A stretch of DNA of 6,119 nt from a bacterium UBP18_UBA7526 (GCA_002478245.1 DLMW01000022.1:4601-10719); one strand, 5' to 3'; shown: positions 1 to 6,119, counted from the stretch's first letter. Made by a program: numbers and translations. The notes: a model not told the origin generated them from the sequence alone.

Positions 1-1
1 G

Positions 2-763
2 CTCATCATCAACTTGGAGGATTATGCCATTCGTAAGTATGAAACACGCTTGGAAGAAGAAGATATCTACCCCCTCTTCGTTATGGAAGAGATTCCTCAA
101 GGCACTAAGGATGTGGAGACCTTTGTTAAAAGGAATGAGAGGTTACTCCTGGGCCTGATGGGGGGGGAGAGGGATTATAGAAAATTCTCTGATTATGTAA
201 TAAAGAAGAACCCCATCCAGAACTTTGGTTATTACCAGGATGAACTCATCATTATCCAGGACTCTGGGTCTCTCATCCATTCTCCGGCTATGGCCGATAC
301 CATCCTCTCCCTGGTCAACCTAGCCTATGCCCAATACTGGACACTCAAAGCCTACAATTACCTAGTGGAGAGGCGCCTGGAGCGTTCCTATGAACTCTTG
401 AGCAAAGCGCGCCTCCTAAAGACCCGGTCATTGTATGGCCTTCAGACGAAGAAGATCAGAGATCAGATATTCGAGGCCTATGAGAGTAAGTTAGAACTAA
501 TCAGTCTCATCCGCGATATAAGCGATGTTCCCAAGATAAGCGAGGACTGGCATCTTTCCCGAATCTATGAGTCTTTAAGCCAGACCTTCGGTCTGGGTGA
601 ACTATTCAACATCGTCAAAGAAAAGATCGATGAGATAGAAAAGGCCTACCAGAGCGTCCAGGAGATGCTCTCTACGAGGAGATTTACCAATTTGGAACTC
701 TGGATCATCATCCTGATTGCTCTTGAGATATTAATCATTGTCTGGGAATTTACTGGGAGGTAA
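2..763 (+). CDS. RMD1/DUF155-like membrane-anchored protein, 5' partial
   Basis: The frame is open to the left edge (codons read L-I-I-N before the TTG at 14). The true start therefore lies outside the window, and TTG 14 is only the first start-like codon inside it. Numbered from that TTG, the visible part has 249 residues. It is mostly charged and helical, with a hydrophobic segment at about residues 229-246 just before the C-terminal TGR. The C-terminal layout is a helical stretch (about 180-220), then STRRFTNLELWIIILI and the membrane anchor, which resembles the end of RMD1/YagE (DUF155) proteins. These are anchored by one C-terminal helix and their biochemical role is poorly defined. The N-terminal half matches that family less clearly, so the assignment is tentative. 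It could instead be an unrelated tail-anchored coiled-coil protein. A run of eight G (160-167) lies in the frame without breaking it. The stop TAA at 761-763 is followed by 41 bases before the next gene. Confidence 0.6.
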   Translation, partial: LIINLEDYAIRKYETRLEEEDIYPLFVMEEIPQGTKDVETFVKRNERLLLGLMGGERDYRKFSDYVIKKNPIQNFGYYQDELIIIQDSGSLIHSPAMADTILSLVNLAYAQYWTLKAYNYLVERRLERSYELLSKARLLKTRSLYGLQTKKIRDQIFEAYESKLELISLIRDISDVPKISEDWHLSRIYESLSQTFGLGELFNIVKEKIDEIEKAYQSVQEMLSTRRFTNLELWIIILIALEILIIVWEFTGR

Positions 764-778
764 ACCCCGCCCCTTTTT
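755..778 (+). terminator. Possible weak intrinsic terminator across the stop codon
   Basis: GGGAGG (755-760) can pair with the start of CCCCGC (765-770) around a TAAA loop that contains the stop codon. This gives about five G-C pairs with bulges at A758 and G769, and a T5 run follows at 774-778. The stem is short and imperfect, and three C's separate it from the T run. If it is real, it would part the DUF155-like gene from the ruvC transcript. No convincing -10/-35 promoter was seen between here and 805. Confidence 0.22.
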
Positions 779-804
779 GATAATCTGGAGATAGAGAAAG
801 AGTA

Positions 805-1107
805 ATGGAAGAAAAGGGGAAAGAAATTCAATTATGTCACGTCTGCGGAATTCTAGGGGAATTTTTACAAAATAGATTCGGCCTATTTTTTGCTGCCCTA
901 TTAGGACTAACCTGTTTTGTAACTGTGATATTAATATTGGCTCTATCAAAAATAAATCTCACAGAGAAAGGACTATTCGATCATAATATATTCCAAATAG
1001 TGGGCACTTTTATAATGGCGGTCATATATGTCTTTATTTGGTTCGTCTTGGGAATAAAGGTTCTAAAAGCACTGCGCAGAAGAATAAGAGAAGGCAAAAG
1101 TCAATGA
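805..1107 (+). CDS. Small two-span membrane protein with a CxxC motif, unknown function
   Basis: This is a 100-residue protein that I do not recognise. It has a short polar N terminus with a CHVC motif (Cys11, Cys14), a first membrane span at about residues 26-48, a polar loop (about 49-62), a second span at about 63-86, and a basic tail (RRRIREGK). By the positive-inside rule the tail, and so probably both ends, face the cytoplasm. ATG 805 is the only sensible start: an in-frame TAA lies at 781-783 and no GTG or TTG occurs between them. The ribosome site is weak (GGAG at 787-790 is 14 bases away; an AGAGAAAGAG purine run is closer). The stop TGA overlaps the ruvC ATG (ATGA at 1104-1107), which supports real translation and coupling to ruvC. 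GC is about 35% by hand count, against about 49% in ruvC. Part of this gap follows from the Phe/Ile/Leu-rich content, but recent acquisition is possible. The CxxC could bind metal or act in thiol exchange; nothing else supports either. Confidence 0.7.
   Translation: MEEKGKEIQLCHVCGILGEFLQNRFGLFFAALLGLTCFVTVILILALSKINLTEKGLFDHNIFQIVGTFIMAVIYVFIWFVLGIKVLKALRRRIREGKSQ
1088..1094 (+). promoter_or_regulatory. Ribosome binding site deciding the ruvC start
   Basis: GAGAAGG lies nine bases before ATG 1104, inside the end of the preceding gene. It supports the 1104 start over the longer open frame from ATG 1038, whose extra 22 residues are basic, unlike RuvC, and overlap the upstream gene. Confidence 0.6.
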
Positions 1108-1577
1108 TTGTCTTAGGGGTTGATCCGGGAACGGCAGCCACCGGTTATGGGATAATTGAGACCAGGAAAGGGAGATATAAGGTCTTAGGCTACGGCTGTA
1201 TCAAGACTACCCCTGAAGCTGCCTATCCCCAGAGACTGAAGATCATCTATCAGGAGCTGGGGAGAATCATCCGAACATATTCCCCAGATGTTGTTGCCCT
1301 GGAAGAGCTCTTCTTTGCCCGCAATGTCCTGACCGCTTTCTCTGTTGGCCAGGCACAAGGGATGGTCTTTCTCGCCGCAGCCGATGCCAATTTAGAGGTG
1401 GTCAAATATCCTCCTTTACAGATAAAGATGGCCCTTACCGGAAAGGGGAGGGCAGAGAAGAAGGAGTTGCAGAAGAGGATCAAAAGGTTATTGAGATTGA
1501 AGAAGATCCCCCGACCAGTAGATGCCTCAGATGCCTTAGCCGTTGCTCTCTGTCATATCTTAAAAGTAGGAAAGTAA
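1104..1577 (+). CDS. ruvC: Crossover junction endodeoxyribonuclease RuvC
   Basis: RuvC is the dimeric, Mg-dependent nuclease that resolves Holliday junctions by symmetric nicks during recombinational repair, normally working on junctions held by RuvA and moved by RuvB. The 157-residue product is of near-usual length (E. coli 173) and starts directly at MIVLGVDPGT. The four acidic catalytic residues of the RNase H-like fold are all visible: Asp7 in GVDPG, Glu67 in ALEELFFARN, and Asp140 and Asp143 in PVDASDALAVALCH, which also carries the conserved His151. The junction-binding segment NVLTAFSVGQAQG and the TGKGRAEK loop are present. Nothing is truncated, so the enzyme should be active. Translation is probably coupled to the small membrane protein upstream through the ATGA overlap. 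Neither ruvA nor ruvB follows; the next gene is the large activase-type protein after 39 bases. The partners must lie elsewhere or outside the window. Confidence 0.97.
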   Translation: MIVLGVDPGTAATGYGIIETRKGRYKVLGYGCIKTTPEAAYPQRLKIIYQELGRIIRTYSPDVVALEELFFARNVLTAFSVGQAQGMVFLAAADANLEVVKYPPLQIKMALTGKGRAEKKELQKRIKRLLRLKKIPRPVDASDALAVALCHILKVGK

Positions 1578-1616
1578 CAACTTAAATGTTTCCATCTCAG
1601 ACGGATTCAATGTAAG

Positions 1617-4600
1617 ATGGCCAAGTATATTGGTATAGACTTAGGAGCGCTCAGTATCAATACCGTTCTCTACGACAGTGAGAATCAGGCCGTAGAGGAG
1701 TTCCCCTATCTCCTTCATCAGAGAGAACCACTCCCCAGGGCAATCGCAAATCTCAAAAGGATTCTAAAGATGTATAAGGGGATTGAGGGCATCGGGGTAA
1801 CCGGCTCGGGCGGGGAACTCTTGGCAGGTCTCATCCAAGCCCACTTTGTGAACCCGGTCATCGCTATCGCTCAGGCCAATATTAGGCTCCACCCTACCTT
1901 AAGAACCATCTTCACCATCGGTGGCCAATCCTCAAGCCTCATCTTTCTAGATCACGATCCCAACCTGAATCAAACCGTGATGTTCGACTCAGTAACCTCT
2001 GGCCAGTGTGCGGCAGGCACCGGCTCCTTCCTGGACCAGGCAGCATCGAGATTGAAATATTCCATAGAAGAGTTCGGTGCTCTGGCCACAAAATCCCTGA
2101 CCCCAGAGAACATCTCTGGAACCTGTTCTGTCTTCGCTAACTCGGCCATGATAAATAGTCAGCAGAATGGGGCCAAGGATGTGGATATTATAGCCGGCCT
2201 ATGCTATGGCTTAGCAAGGAACCTGATCGGGACCCTATCGCGAGGCAAGTGCCTCACCAGGCCCATATCCCTGCAGGGCGGGGTGGCGGCCAATAGAGGG
2301 ATGATAAAGGCCTTTGAGGATATCCTGGGATTGCAGAAGGAGAATGAGACCCTCTTTATCCCTCCCTATTTTAGATCCATGGGGGCCATCGGAGCGGCCA
2401 TGATCGCTGAGCGTACGAAACAAGGAAGAGACTTTAGCTTTAAAGATATTGATAAAAAGTTGAGGATTCTTGAAGAGGAAAAGAGAGAGGATCTGCTTAA
2501 ACCGTTAAGGCTGACGGATGATATAGATATCCTGAAAGGAGATCCCACGCCTATAACACAGGATGAGAGATTGGATGTCTTTTTGGGGATCGATGTGGGT
2601 TCAGTGAGTACCAATATCGCGGTCTTAAACTTTACTCAGGATGGGTGGCGGCTTTTGACCAAGAGATACCTCCCTACAGAATCGAGACCGTTGAAGGTTG
2701 TTACCCAGGCACTATTAGATGTGGAGGCGGAGCTGGGTGAGAAAATAGATATTCGGGATGTCTGTGTCACCGGTTCGGGAAGAGGCCTGGTTGCTGATTA
2801 TCTGGGAGGAGTGAGAACCAAAAATGAGATAACGGCCCATAAGACCGGTGCATTGTGTGTGGCAAAGAGACTGGGAATAGAGGTCGATGAGATATTCGAG
2901 ATCGGTGGTCAGGATTCGAAGTATATAATCTTAGAGGATGGGGTGGTGGTGGACTTCGCCATGAATACCGCCTGTGCCGCAGGAACCGGCTCCTTCATAG
3001 AGGAGCAGGCAAAACTACTTGGTATAAGGGTGGAGGTTTTTTCCCAGCGGGCATTTAAGAGCCAGAGACCATTCTCTTTCGGTAGTTGCAAATGCACAGT
3101 GTTCATGGAACAGGAGGTCATCTCCCGACAGCACACCCATAGGAAGAATGATCTAGTGGCTAGCCTCTGTTATGCCATTGCCCGCAACTACTTAAATGAA
3201 TTCAAGATTGGGGATAAGAGAGGGAAGAATATCTTCCTCCAGGGAGGGGTGGCCCTGAATAGAGCTGTGGTCGTTGCTCTCCAGTATCTAACCAGGGCCC
3301 AGATCACGGTACCTCCCCACTGCGAGGTCCTGGGGGCCATCGGAGCGGCTATCTTGGCAAAGGAGATGTATCAAGGGAAGACGAACTTCATTGGCTTTGA
3401 GAGATTGAGAAAAAGGACCTACTCCCTGAAGTCTTTTGAGTGTAAGGGATGCGCCAATGTCTGTACGGTTAAGATGGTTGAGATAGAGAAGGAAGGGGTC
3501 ACCTACTACTATGGCGACCGGTGTCAAAGATACCAGAGAAGCGCCGGAAAGCTTTCGGTTAAGAATAACCTTCCTGATCTATTCCAGGAGAGGGAGAGAT
3601 TACTAAAGGCCTCTCCTAAACCCAAGATAGGGAAAAAGGGGATGGGTGTGAAGATCGGTATCCCAAGGCTCTTCTCAGTATACTACGACCTCTTTCCTCT
3701 CTGGCAGGCCTTTTTTACTGAGTTAGGATACCAGGTGATTACTTCAGAGATAACGAATAAGAGGCTTTTAGCCAAGGCTACGGATGGCATCCTATCCGAC
3801 ACCTGTCTTCCTTGCGAGATCTTAACTGGCCATATCAGGGATCTATGGGAAAAGGGAGTTGACTATATCTTCCTGCCCAGTATAATCGAGATGCCTAATA
3901 GAAAAGGGGATAGGAAGACCCATCTCTGCCCCCTTGCTATAGCCTCTCCCTATATGGCAAGGGTAACCACAGAACTGGGTAAGAAGTTGCTCACCATTCC
4001 TATTAATCTCCATAAGAAGAGGTATAACCTAAGGAGGGCCCTGACAGAGATTGGGGAGAGACTGGGCCAGGATCCCAAGAGTGTAAGGAAGGCCTTGAAG
4101 AGGGCTAAAGCATCCCTCACCCATTTCAATGGAGAGAGAGAGAAGAGGGGAAGGGAGATATTGGAAAACCTTGGGGATTACCCCCTTCCTATGGTCATTG
4201 TGAGCCGTTCCTACCTTATTGGTGATCCCGGGATAAATGCTGATCTACCGAGAATGCTTCTGGATCTGGGCGCCCTACCCATTCCTCTCGATCTCTTACC
4301 ATTGGAGGAGCAAGATCTGGGGACTTATGAGAATAGAATTAACTGGAGCTATGGCCAGAGGATCCTTAGGGCTGCGGAACTAATAAGGAAGACCCCCCAT
4401 TTGAACGCTGTCTATTTCTCTACCTTTGCCTGCGGCCCGGACTCCTTCCTGACTACCTTCTTCAAGAATAGGATGGGGGGAAAGCCATTCCTAAACCTTG
4501 AGGTGGGGAAGACTACTGCCCCTGCCCTGGTGCGTACCAGGTGTGAGGCCTTCCTGGACAGCGTCCGCGAAAGGATAACCAAAGGCCACACCGCTTTAAG

Positions 4601-5834
4601 CTTTAAGAGTAAAGAGCTTCCTCCTTCCCCTAAACCAGGGAAGAGAAGATTACTCATCCCCTATATGGACGAGGATGCCCTTGTTCTGGTTGAGGCCCTG
4701 AAATTCATCGGGGTCGAAGCAGAGCCCTTACCCAGGTCATCGGATGCCACACTAACCCTAGCCAACAGATTCATATCAGACAAGACCTGCCTGCCCACCA
4801 GGGAGACGGCTGGGGATCTCTTAGCTTATGTTCTGGGTTCTAACGGGGATCTAGATGGGATCGCCTTCTTTAACCAACAGGCGGACGGTGCCTGTAGACA
4901 GAAATGCTATTACCTTTTGCAGGAACAGGTCTTGAGGGAATTGGGCTTCGAGGTTCCCATAATAACCCCCCAGCCAGGCAGCATCAATTACTGGAAGAGG
5001 CTAGAACTGGTCAATGGGGGAATAAAGATCGGTAAGATAAGGGGCATAAGGTTCCTCATTAGGTTCTGGAGAGGCCTCGTAGCCATGGAGGTTATTAGAC
5101 AGTATGTCCGGGAGAGACGGCCCTATGAATTGGTTCTGGGCAGCGTTGATAGAGCATTTGAAGAGAATATGAATCTAATACTAGAAGGGGTAGGGGGAGG
5201 TGGTATGGCCTCTAGAACCTATCAGCTTTTCCAGTTGATAGAGAAGGTTCCCATCAGAAAGGAGGAGAAGGTTAATATCGGTATTGTGGGGGAGGGGTAT
5301 GTCAGAATGCATGAGCATAGCAACGAATACATGGTCAGAAGAATAGAATCCTTAGGCGGTATAGTCATCCTGCCCATGACCAGCTCCTTTCTGAATTATG
5401 CCCTGGGGATCACTGCAAAGAAATACCCTATCTTGAGACCCGTAAAGTATCTCTCAGAATTCTTAGAACATCAGATCACAAAGAGGATTCGTCACCATCT
5501 GATCTTCCCGGAGCCTGGGGCGAAAGAAGTCTTGGCTGCGGCTGCAGGGTACCTGGACCTTTCCGCAGACAGTGAAGCCCTGGAGGGAACTGGTCTGGCC
5601 CGACTCTATATCGCATCGGGAAAGATTCATGGCATACTCTCCCTCGTCCCCTCCTATTGTATGCCGGGAGGGATCCTCCAATACATGCTGGAGAAGATGC
5701 ACCGAGAATTTAAGATACCGGTGCTCACCTTAAGAATGGATGGGGTTCATGATCCAAATACTAAGACAAACTTGGAAGTCTTCATGCATAAGGCAAGACG
5801 CTACCAAGGCACCCTAGAGAAGGTGAAGGGATGA
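1617..5834 (+). CDS. Four-module acyl-CoA dehydratase activase-type protein (two BcrAD/BadFG ATPase domains + DUF2229 + COG3581)
   Basis: The 1405-residue product is cytoplasmic, with no signal peptide or membrane span. Modules: (1) ATPase 1, residues about 4-265, with GIDLG, TGSGG, IGGQS, Cys131 in CAAGTGSF, Cys170 in GTCSVFA and LQGGVAAN. (2) ATPase 2, about 322-582, with GIDVGS, TGSGR, IGGQD, Cys453 in CAAGTGSF, Cys493 in CKCTVF and LQGGVALN. (3) A linker with Cys609, 612, 616 and 636. (4) A DUF2229/COG3580 half, about 678-985, with Cys730, 771 and 939. (5) A COG3581 (HgdB-like) half, about 1008-1400, with Cys1058, Cys1093 (or 1097) and Cys1348. Known relatives use ATP hydrolysis at a dimer-bridging [4Fe-4S] cluster to push low-potential electrons into a partner: 2-hydroxyacyl-CoA dehydratase, benzoyl-CoA reductase or a double-cubane cluster protein. 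Here injector and acceptor appear fused, which is inference. The substrate is unknown. ATG 1617 starts directly at the first ATPase strand; its ribosome site is weak (ACGGA, 1601-1605), so modest or coupled expression is likely. No dehydratase subunit genes adjoin it. Confidence 0.92.
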   Translation: MAKYIGIDLGALSINTVLYDSENQAVEEFPYLLHQREPLPRAIANLKRILKMYKGIEGIGVTGSGGELLAGLIQAHFVNPVIAIAQANIRLHPTLRTIFTIGGQSSSLIFLDHDPNLNQTVMFDSVTSGQCAAGTGSFLDQAASRLKYSIEEFGALATKSLTPENISGTCSVFANSAMINSQQNGAKDVDIIAGLCYGLARNLIGTLSRGKCLTRPISLQGGVAANRGMIKAFEDILGLQKENETLFIPPYFRSMGAIGAAMIAERTKQGRDFSFKDIDKKLRILEEEKREDLLKPLRLTDDIDILKGDPTPITQDERLDVFLGIDVGSVSTNIAVLNFTQDGWRLLTKRYLPTESRPLKVVTQALLDVEAELGEKIDIRDVCVTGSGRGLVADYLGGVRTKNEITAHKTGALCVAKRLGIEVDEIFEIGGQDSKYIILEDGVVVDFAMNTACAAGTGSFIEEQAKLLGIRVEVFSQRAFKSQRPFSFGSCKCTVFMEQEVISRQHTHRKNDLVASLCYAIARNYLNEFKIGDKRGKNIFLQGGVALNRAVVVALQYLTRAQITVPPHCEVLGAIGAAILAKEMYQGKTNFIGFERLRKRTYSLKSFECKGCANVCTVKMVEIEKEGVTYYYGDRCQRYQRSAGKLSVKNNLPDLFQERERLLKASPKPKIGKKGMGVKIGIPRLFSVYYDLFPLWQAFFTELGYQVITSEITNKRLLAKATDGILSDTCLPCEILTGHIRDLWEKGVDYIFLPSIIEMPNRKGDRKTHLCPLAIASPYMARVTTELGKKLLTIPINLHKKRYNLRRALTEIGERLGQDPKSVRKALKRAKASLTHFNGEREKRGREILENLGDYPLPMVIVSRSYLIGDPGINADLPRMLLDLGALPIPLDLLPLEEQDLGTYENRINWSYGQRILRAAELIRKTPHLNAVYFSTFACGPDSFLTTFFKNRMGGKPFLNLEVGKTTAPALVRTRCEAFLDSVRERITKGHTALSFKSKELPPSPKPGKRRLLIPYMDEDALVLVEALKFIGVEAEPLPRSSDATLTLANRFISDKTCLPTRETAGDLLAYVLGSNGDLDGIAFFNQQADGACRQKCYYLLQEQVLRELGFEVPIITPQPGSINYWKRLELVNGGIKIGKIRGIRFLIRFWRGLVAMEVIRQYVRERRPYELVLGSVDRAFEENMNLILEGVGGGGMASRTYQLFQLIEKVPIRKEEKVNIGIVGEGYVRMHEHSNEYMVRRIESLGGIVILPMTSSFLNYALGITAKKYPILRPVKYLSEFLEHQITKRIRHHLIFPEPGAKEVLAAAAGYLDLSADSEALEGTGLARLYIASGKIHGILSLVPSYCMPGGILQYMLEKMHREFKIPVLTLRMDGVHDPNTKTNLEVFMHKARRYQGTLEKVKG
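2380..2398 (+). repeat. 19-base direct repeat, copy 1 (inside ATPase domain 1)
   Basis: TGGGGGCCATCGGAGCGGC occurs here and again, unchanged, 951 bases (317 codons) downstream. Both copies encode G-A-I-G-A-A at the end of their ATPase domain. It is a trace of the internal domain duplication, not a mobile element. Confidence 0.75.
3331..3349 (+). repeat. 19-base direct repeat, copy 2 (inside ATPase domain 2)
   Basis: This is the exact second copy of the repeat at 2380-2398, in the same codon phase, encoding residues 573-578 (GAIGAA) of ATPase domain 2. Most of the rest of the two domains has diverged at DNA level, so identity over 19 bases reflects strong constraint, chance, or local gene conversion. 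Confidence 0.75.
5817..5826 (+). promoter_or_regulatory. Ribosome binding site of the DUF2905 gene
   Basis: GAGAAGG (5817-5823) and the overlapping AAGGTGA (5820-5826) lie 7 and 4 bases before ATG 5831, inside the last codons of the large activase gene. A further AAGGG (5826-5830) lies nine bases before the alternative ATG 5840, so either start could be used. The ATGA overlap favours 5831. Confidence 0.5.
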
Positions 5835-6052
5835 CGGAAATGGGGAGCCTGGCAAGGATGCTCATATTCTTGGGGATTCTTCTCATTATCATTGGGGGAG
5901 TGATTCTCTTGGCCAACAAGATCCCGGGATTCGGTAGACTCCCTGGCGATATCTACATCCAGAAGAAGAACTTCAGTTTCTACTTCCCCATCACTACCTG
6001 CATCATCATCAGCATAATCTTAAGTATCATCTTCTGGCTCTTCCGAAGATAA
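5831..6052 (+). CDS. DUF2905 family two-span membrane protein
   Basis: The 73-residue protein has the whole DUF2905 pattern: a first membrane span (about residues 8-28), the signature GRLPGDI (35-41), then NFSFYFPI (47-54), a second span (about 52-71) and the terminal FRR. The family is small, widespread in bacteria and without an established function. From general knowledge of gene neighbourhoods, it is often found near ruvA/ruvB and queuosine genes, which fits the presence of ruvC upstream. The start ATG overlaps the stop of the activase gene (ATGA at 5831-5834), so it is probably translated by coupling. A start at ATG 5840 (residue 4) would leave all family features intact. Length and motifs are normal, and no truncation is seen. 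Confidence 0.9.
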   Translation: MTEMGSLARMLIFLGILLIIIGGVILLANKIPGFGRLPGDIYIQKKNFSFYFPITTCIIISIILSIIFWLFRR

Positions 6053-6074
6053 ATAGGCTGGAGTAGGGAAAAAT

Positions 6075-6119
6075 ATGATGAAGAAATTTTTATTATTGGC
6101 AATTTTAATTTTAGTATGT
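6075..6119 (+). CDS. Start of a probably exported protein, 3' partial
   Basis: Fifteen codons remain before the window ends, reading MMKKFLLLAILILVC. The short Lys-Lys start followed by an unbroken hydrophobic run looks like the beginning of a signal peptide or an N-terminal membrane anchor. The Cys at position 15 is not in a good lipobox (Val precedes it), so a lipoprotein is unproven. AGGGA (6065-6069) lies five bases before ATG 6075 and eight before ATG 6078, so the second ATG is equally likely. It starts 22 bases after the DUF2905 stop and so probably shares its transcript. The family cannot be named from this much sequence. Confidence 0.6.
   Translation, partial: MMKKFLLLAILILVC

Noticed and set aside
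779..784. GATAAT as a -10 box before the small membrane protein gene
   Set aside because: No -35-like hexamer lies at 16-18 bases upstream (the sequence there is GGAGGT), so it is not supported as a promoter.
1038..1103. A longer RuvC start at ATG 1038
   Set aside because: It would add 22 basic residues unlike any RuvC N terminus and overlap the upstream gene by 70 bases. ATG 1104 has a GAGAAGG site at nine bases and begins exactly at the family's first strand.
1250..1483. Minus-strand open frame inside ruvC
   Set aside because: It is a shadow of ruvC, with no ribosome site, no recognisable motif and biased low-complexity composition.
1581..1616. Inverted repeat CTTA...TAAG in the ruvC-activase gap
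   Set aside because: Only four contiguous pairs plus two more after a mismatch, with no T run. It is too weak to call a hairpin or terminator.
2235..3527. Several minus-strand open frames of 62-82 codons inside the activase gene
   Set aside because: All lie opposite strongly conserved coding motifs of the + strand and show no protein-family features; they are by-products of its codon use.
6075..6119. Calling the final partial gene a lipoprotein
   Set aside because: The residue before the only Cys is Val, which does not fit a lipobox, and the window ends at that codon.
1..6119. tRNA, rRNA, CRISPR arrays, insertion sequences and riboswitches
   Set aside because: No cloverleaf, regularly spaced repeats, transposase-like frame or terminal inverted repeats were seen. 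Nearly every base is in a + strand gene and the largest gap inside the block is 41 bases.

Overview
The window carries one block of genes, all on the + strand, with almost no intergenic space. It looks like bacterial DNA. RuvC is the bacterial Holliday-junction nuclease, the genes are preceded by Shine-Dalgarno-like AGGAG/GAGAAGG tracts, and a DUF2905-type two-span membrane protein is present. GC is about 49% by hand count over ruvC, arginine is written mostly as AGA/AGG, and the proteins are rich in K/E/I. The 1405-residue protein belongs to the oxygen-sensitive acyl-CoA dehydratase activase / double-cubane reductase superfamily, so an anaerobic and possibly thermophilic bacterium is likely. 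I cannot place the phylum.

Layout: (1) Bases 1-763 hold the 3' part of a gene entering from the left edge. Its product is a helical protein with one C-terminal membrane anchor, resembling the RMD1/DUF155 family. A weak GC stem followed by T5 sits across its stop codon. (2) Bases 805-1107 encode a 100-residue, two-span membrane protein with a CxxC motif. I do not recognise it, and it is clearly more AT-rich (about 35% GC) than ruvC. (3) Bases 1104-1577 are ruvC, overlapping the previous gene by ATGA. (4) Bases 1617-5834 encode the four-module activase-type protein: two tandem BcrAD/BadFG-type ATPase domains, a four-cysteine linker, a DUF2229 (COG3580) half and a COG3581 (HgdB-like) half. (5) Bases 5831-6052 encode a DUF2905 protein, again joined by ATGA. 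(6) Bases 6075-6119 are the first codons of a gene with a hydrophobic, signal-like N terminus, cut by the window end.

The overlaps and short gaps from 805 to the end suggest one transcript. RuvC and the DUF2905 protein are typical of ruv-cluster neighbourhoods, but ruvA and ruvB are not between them here; the large redox/ATPase gene occupies that place. That gene appears to contain, in one chain, an ATP-driven electron injector (tandem ATPase, cysteines for a bridging [4Fe-4S] cluster) and its electron acceptor (two halves with three matching cysteines each). No dehydratase, CoA-transferase or electron-transfer flavoprotein gene lies within the window to identify its substrate.
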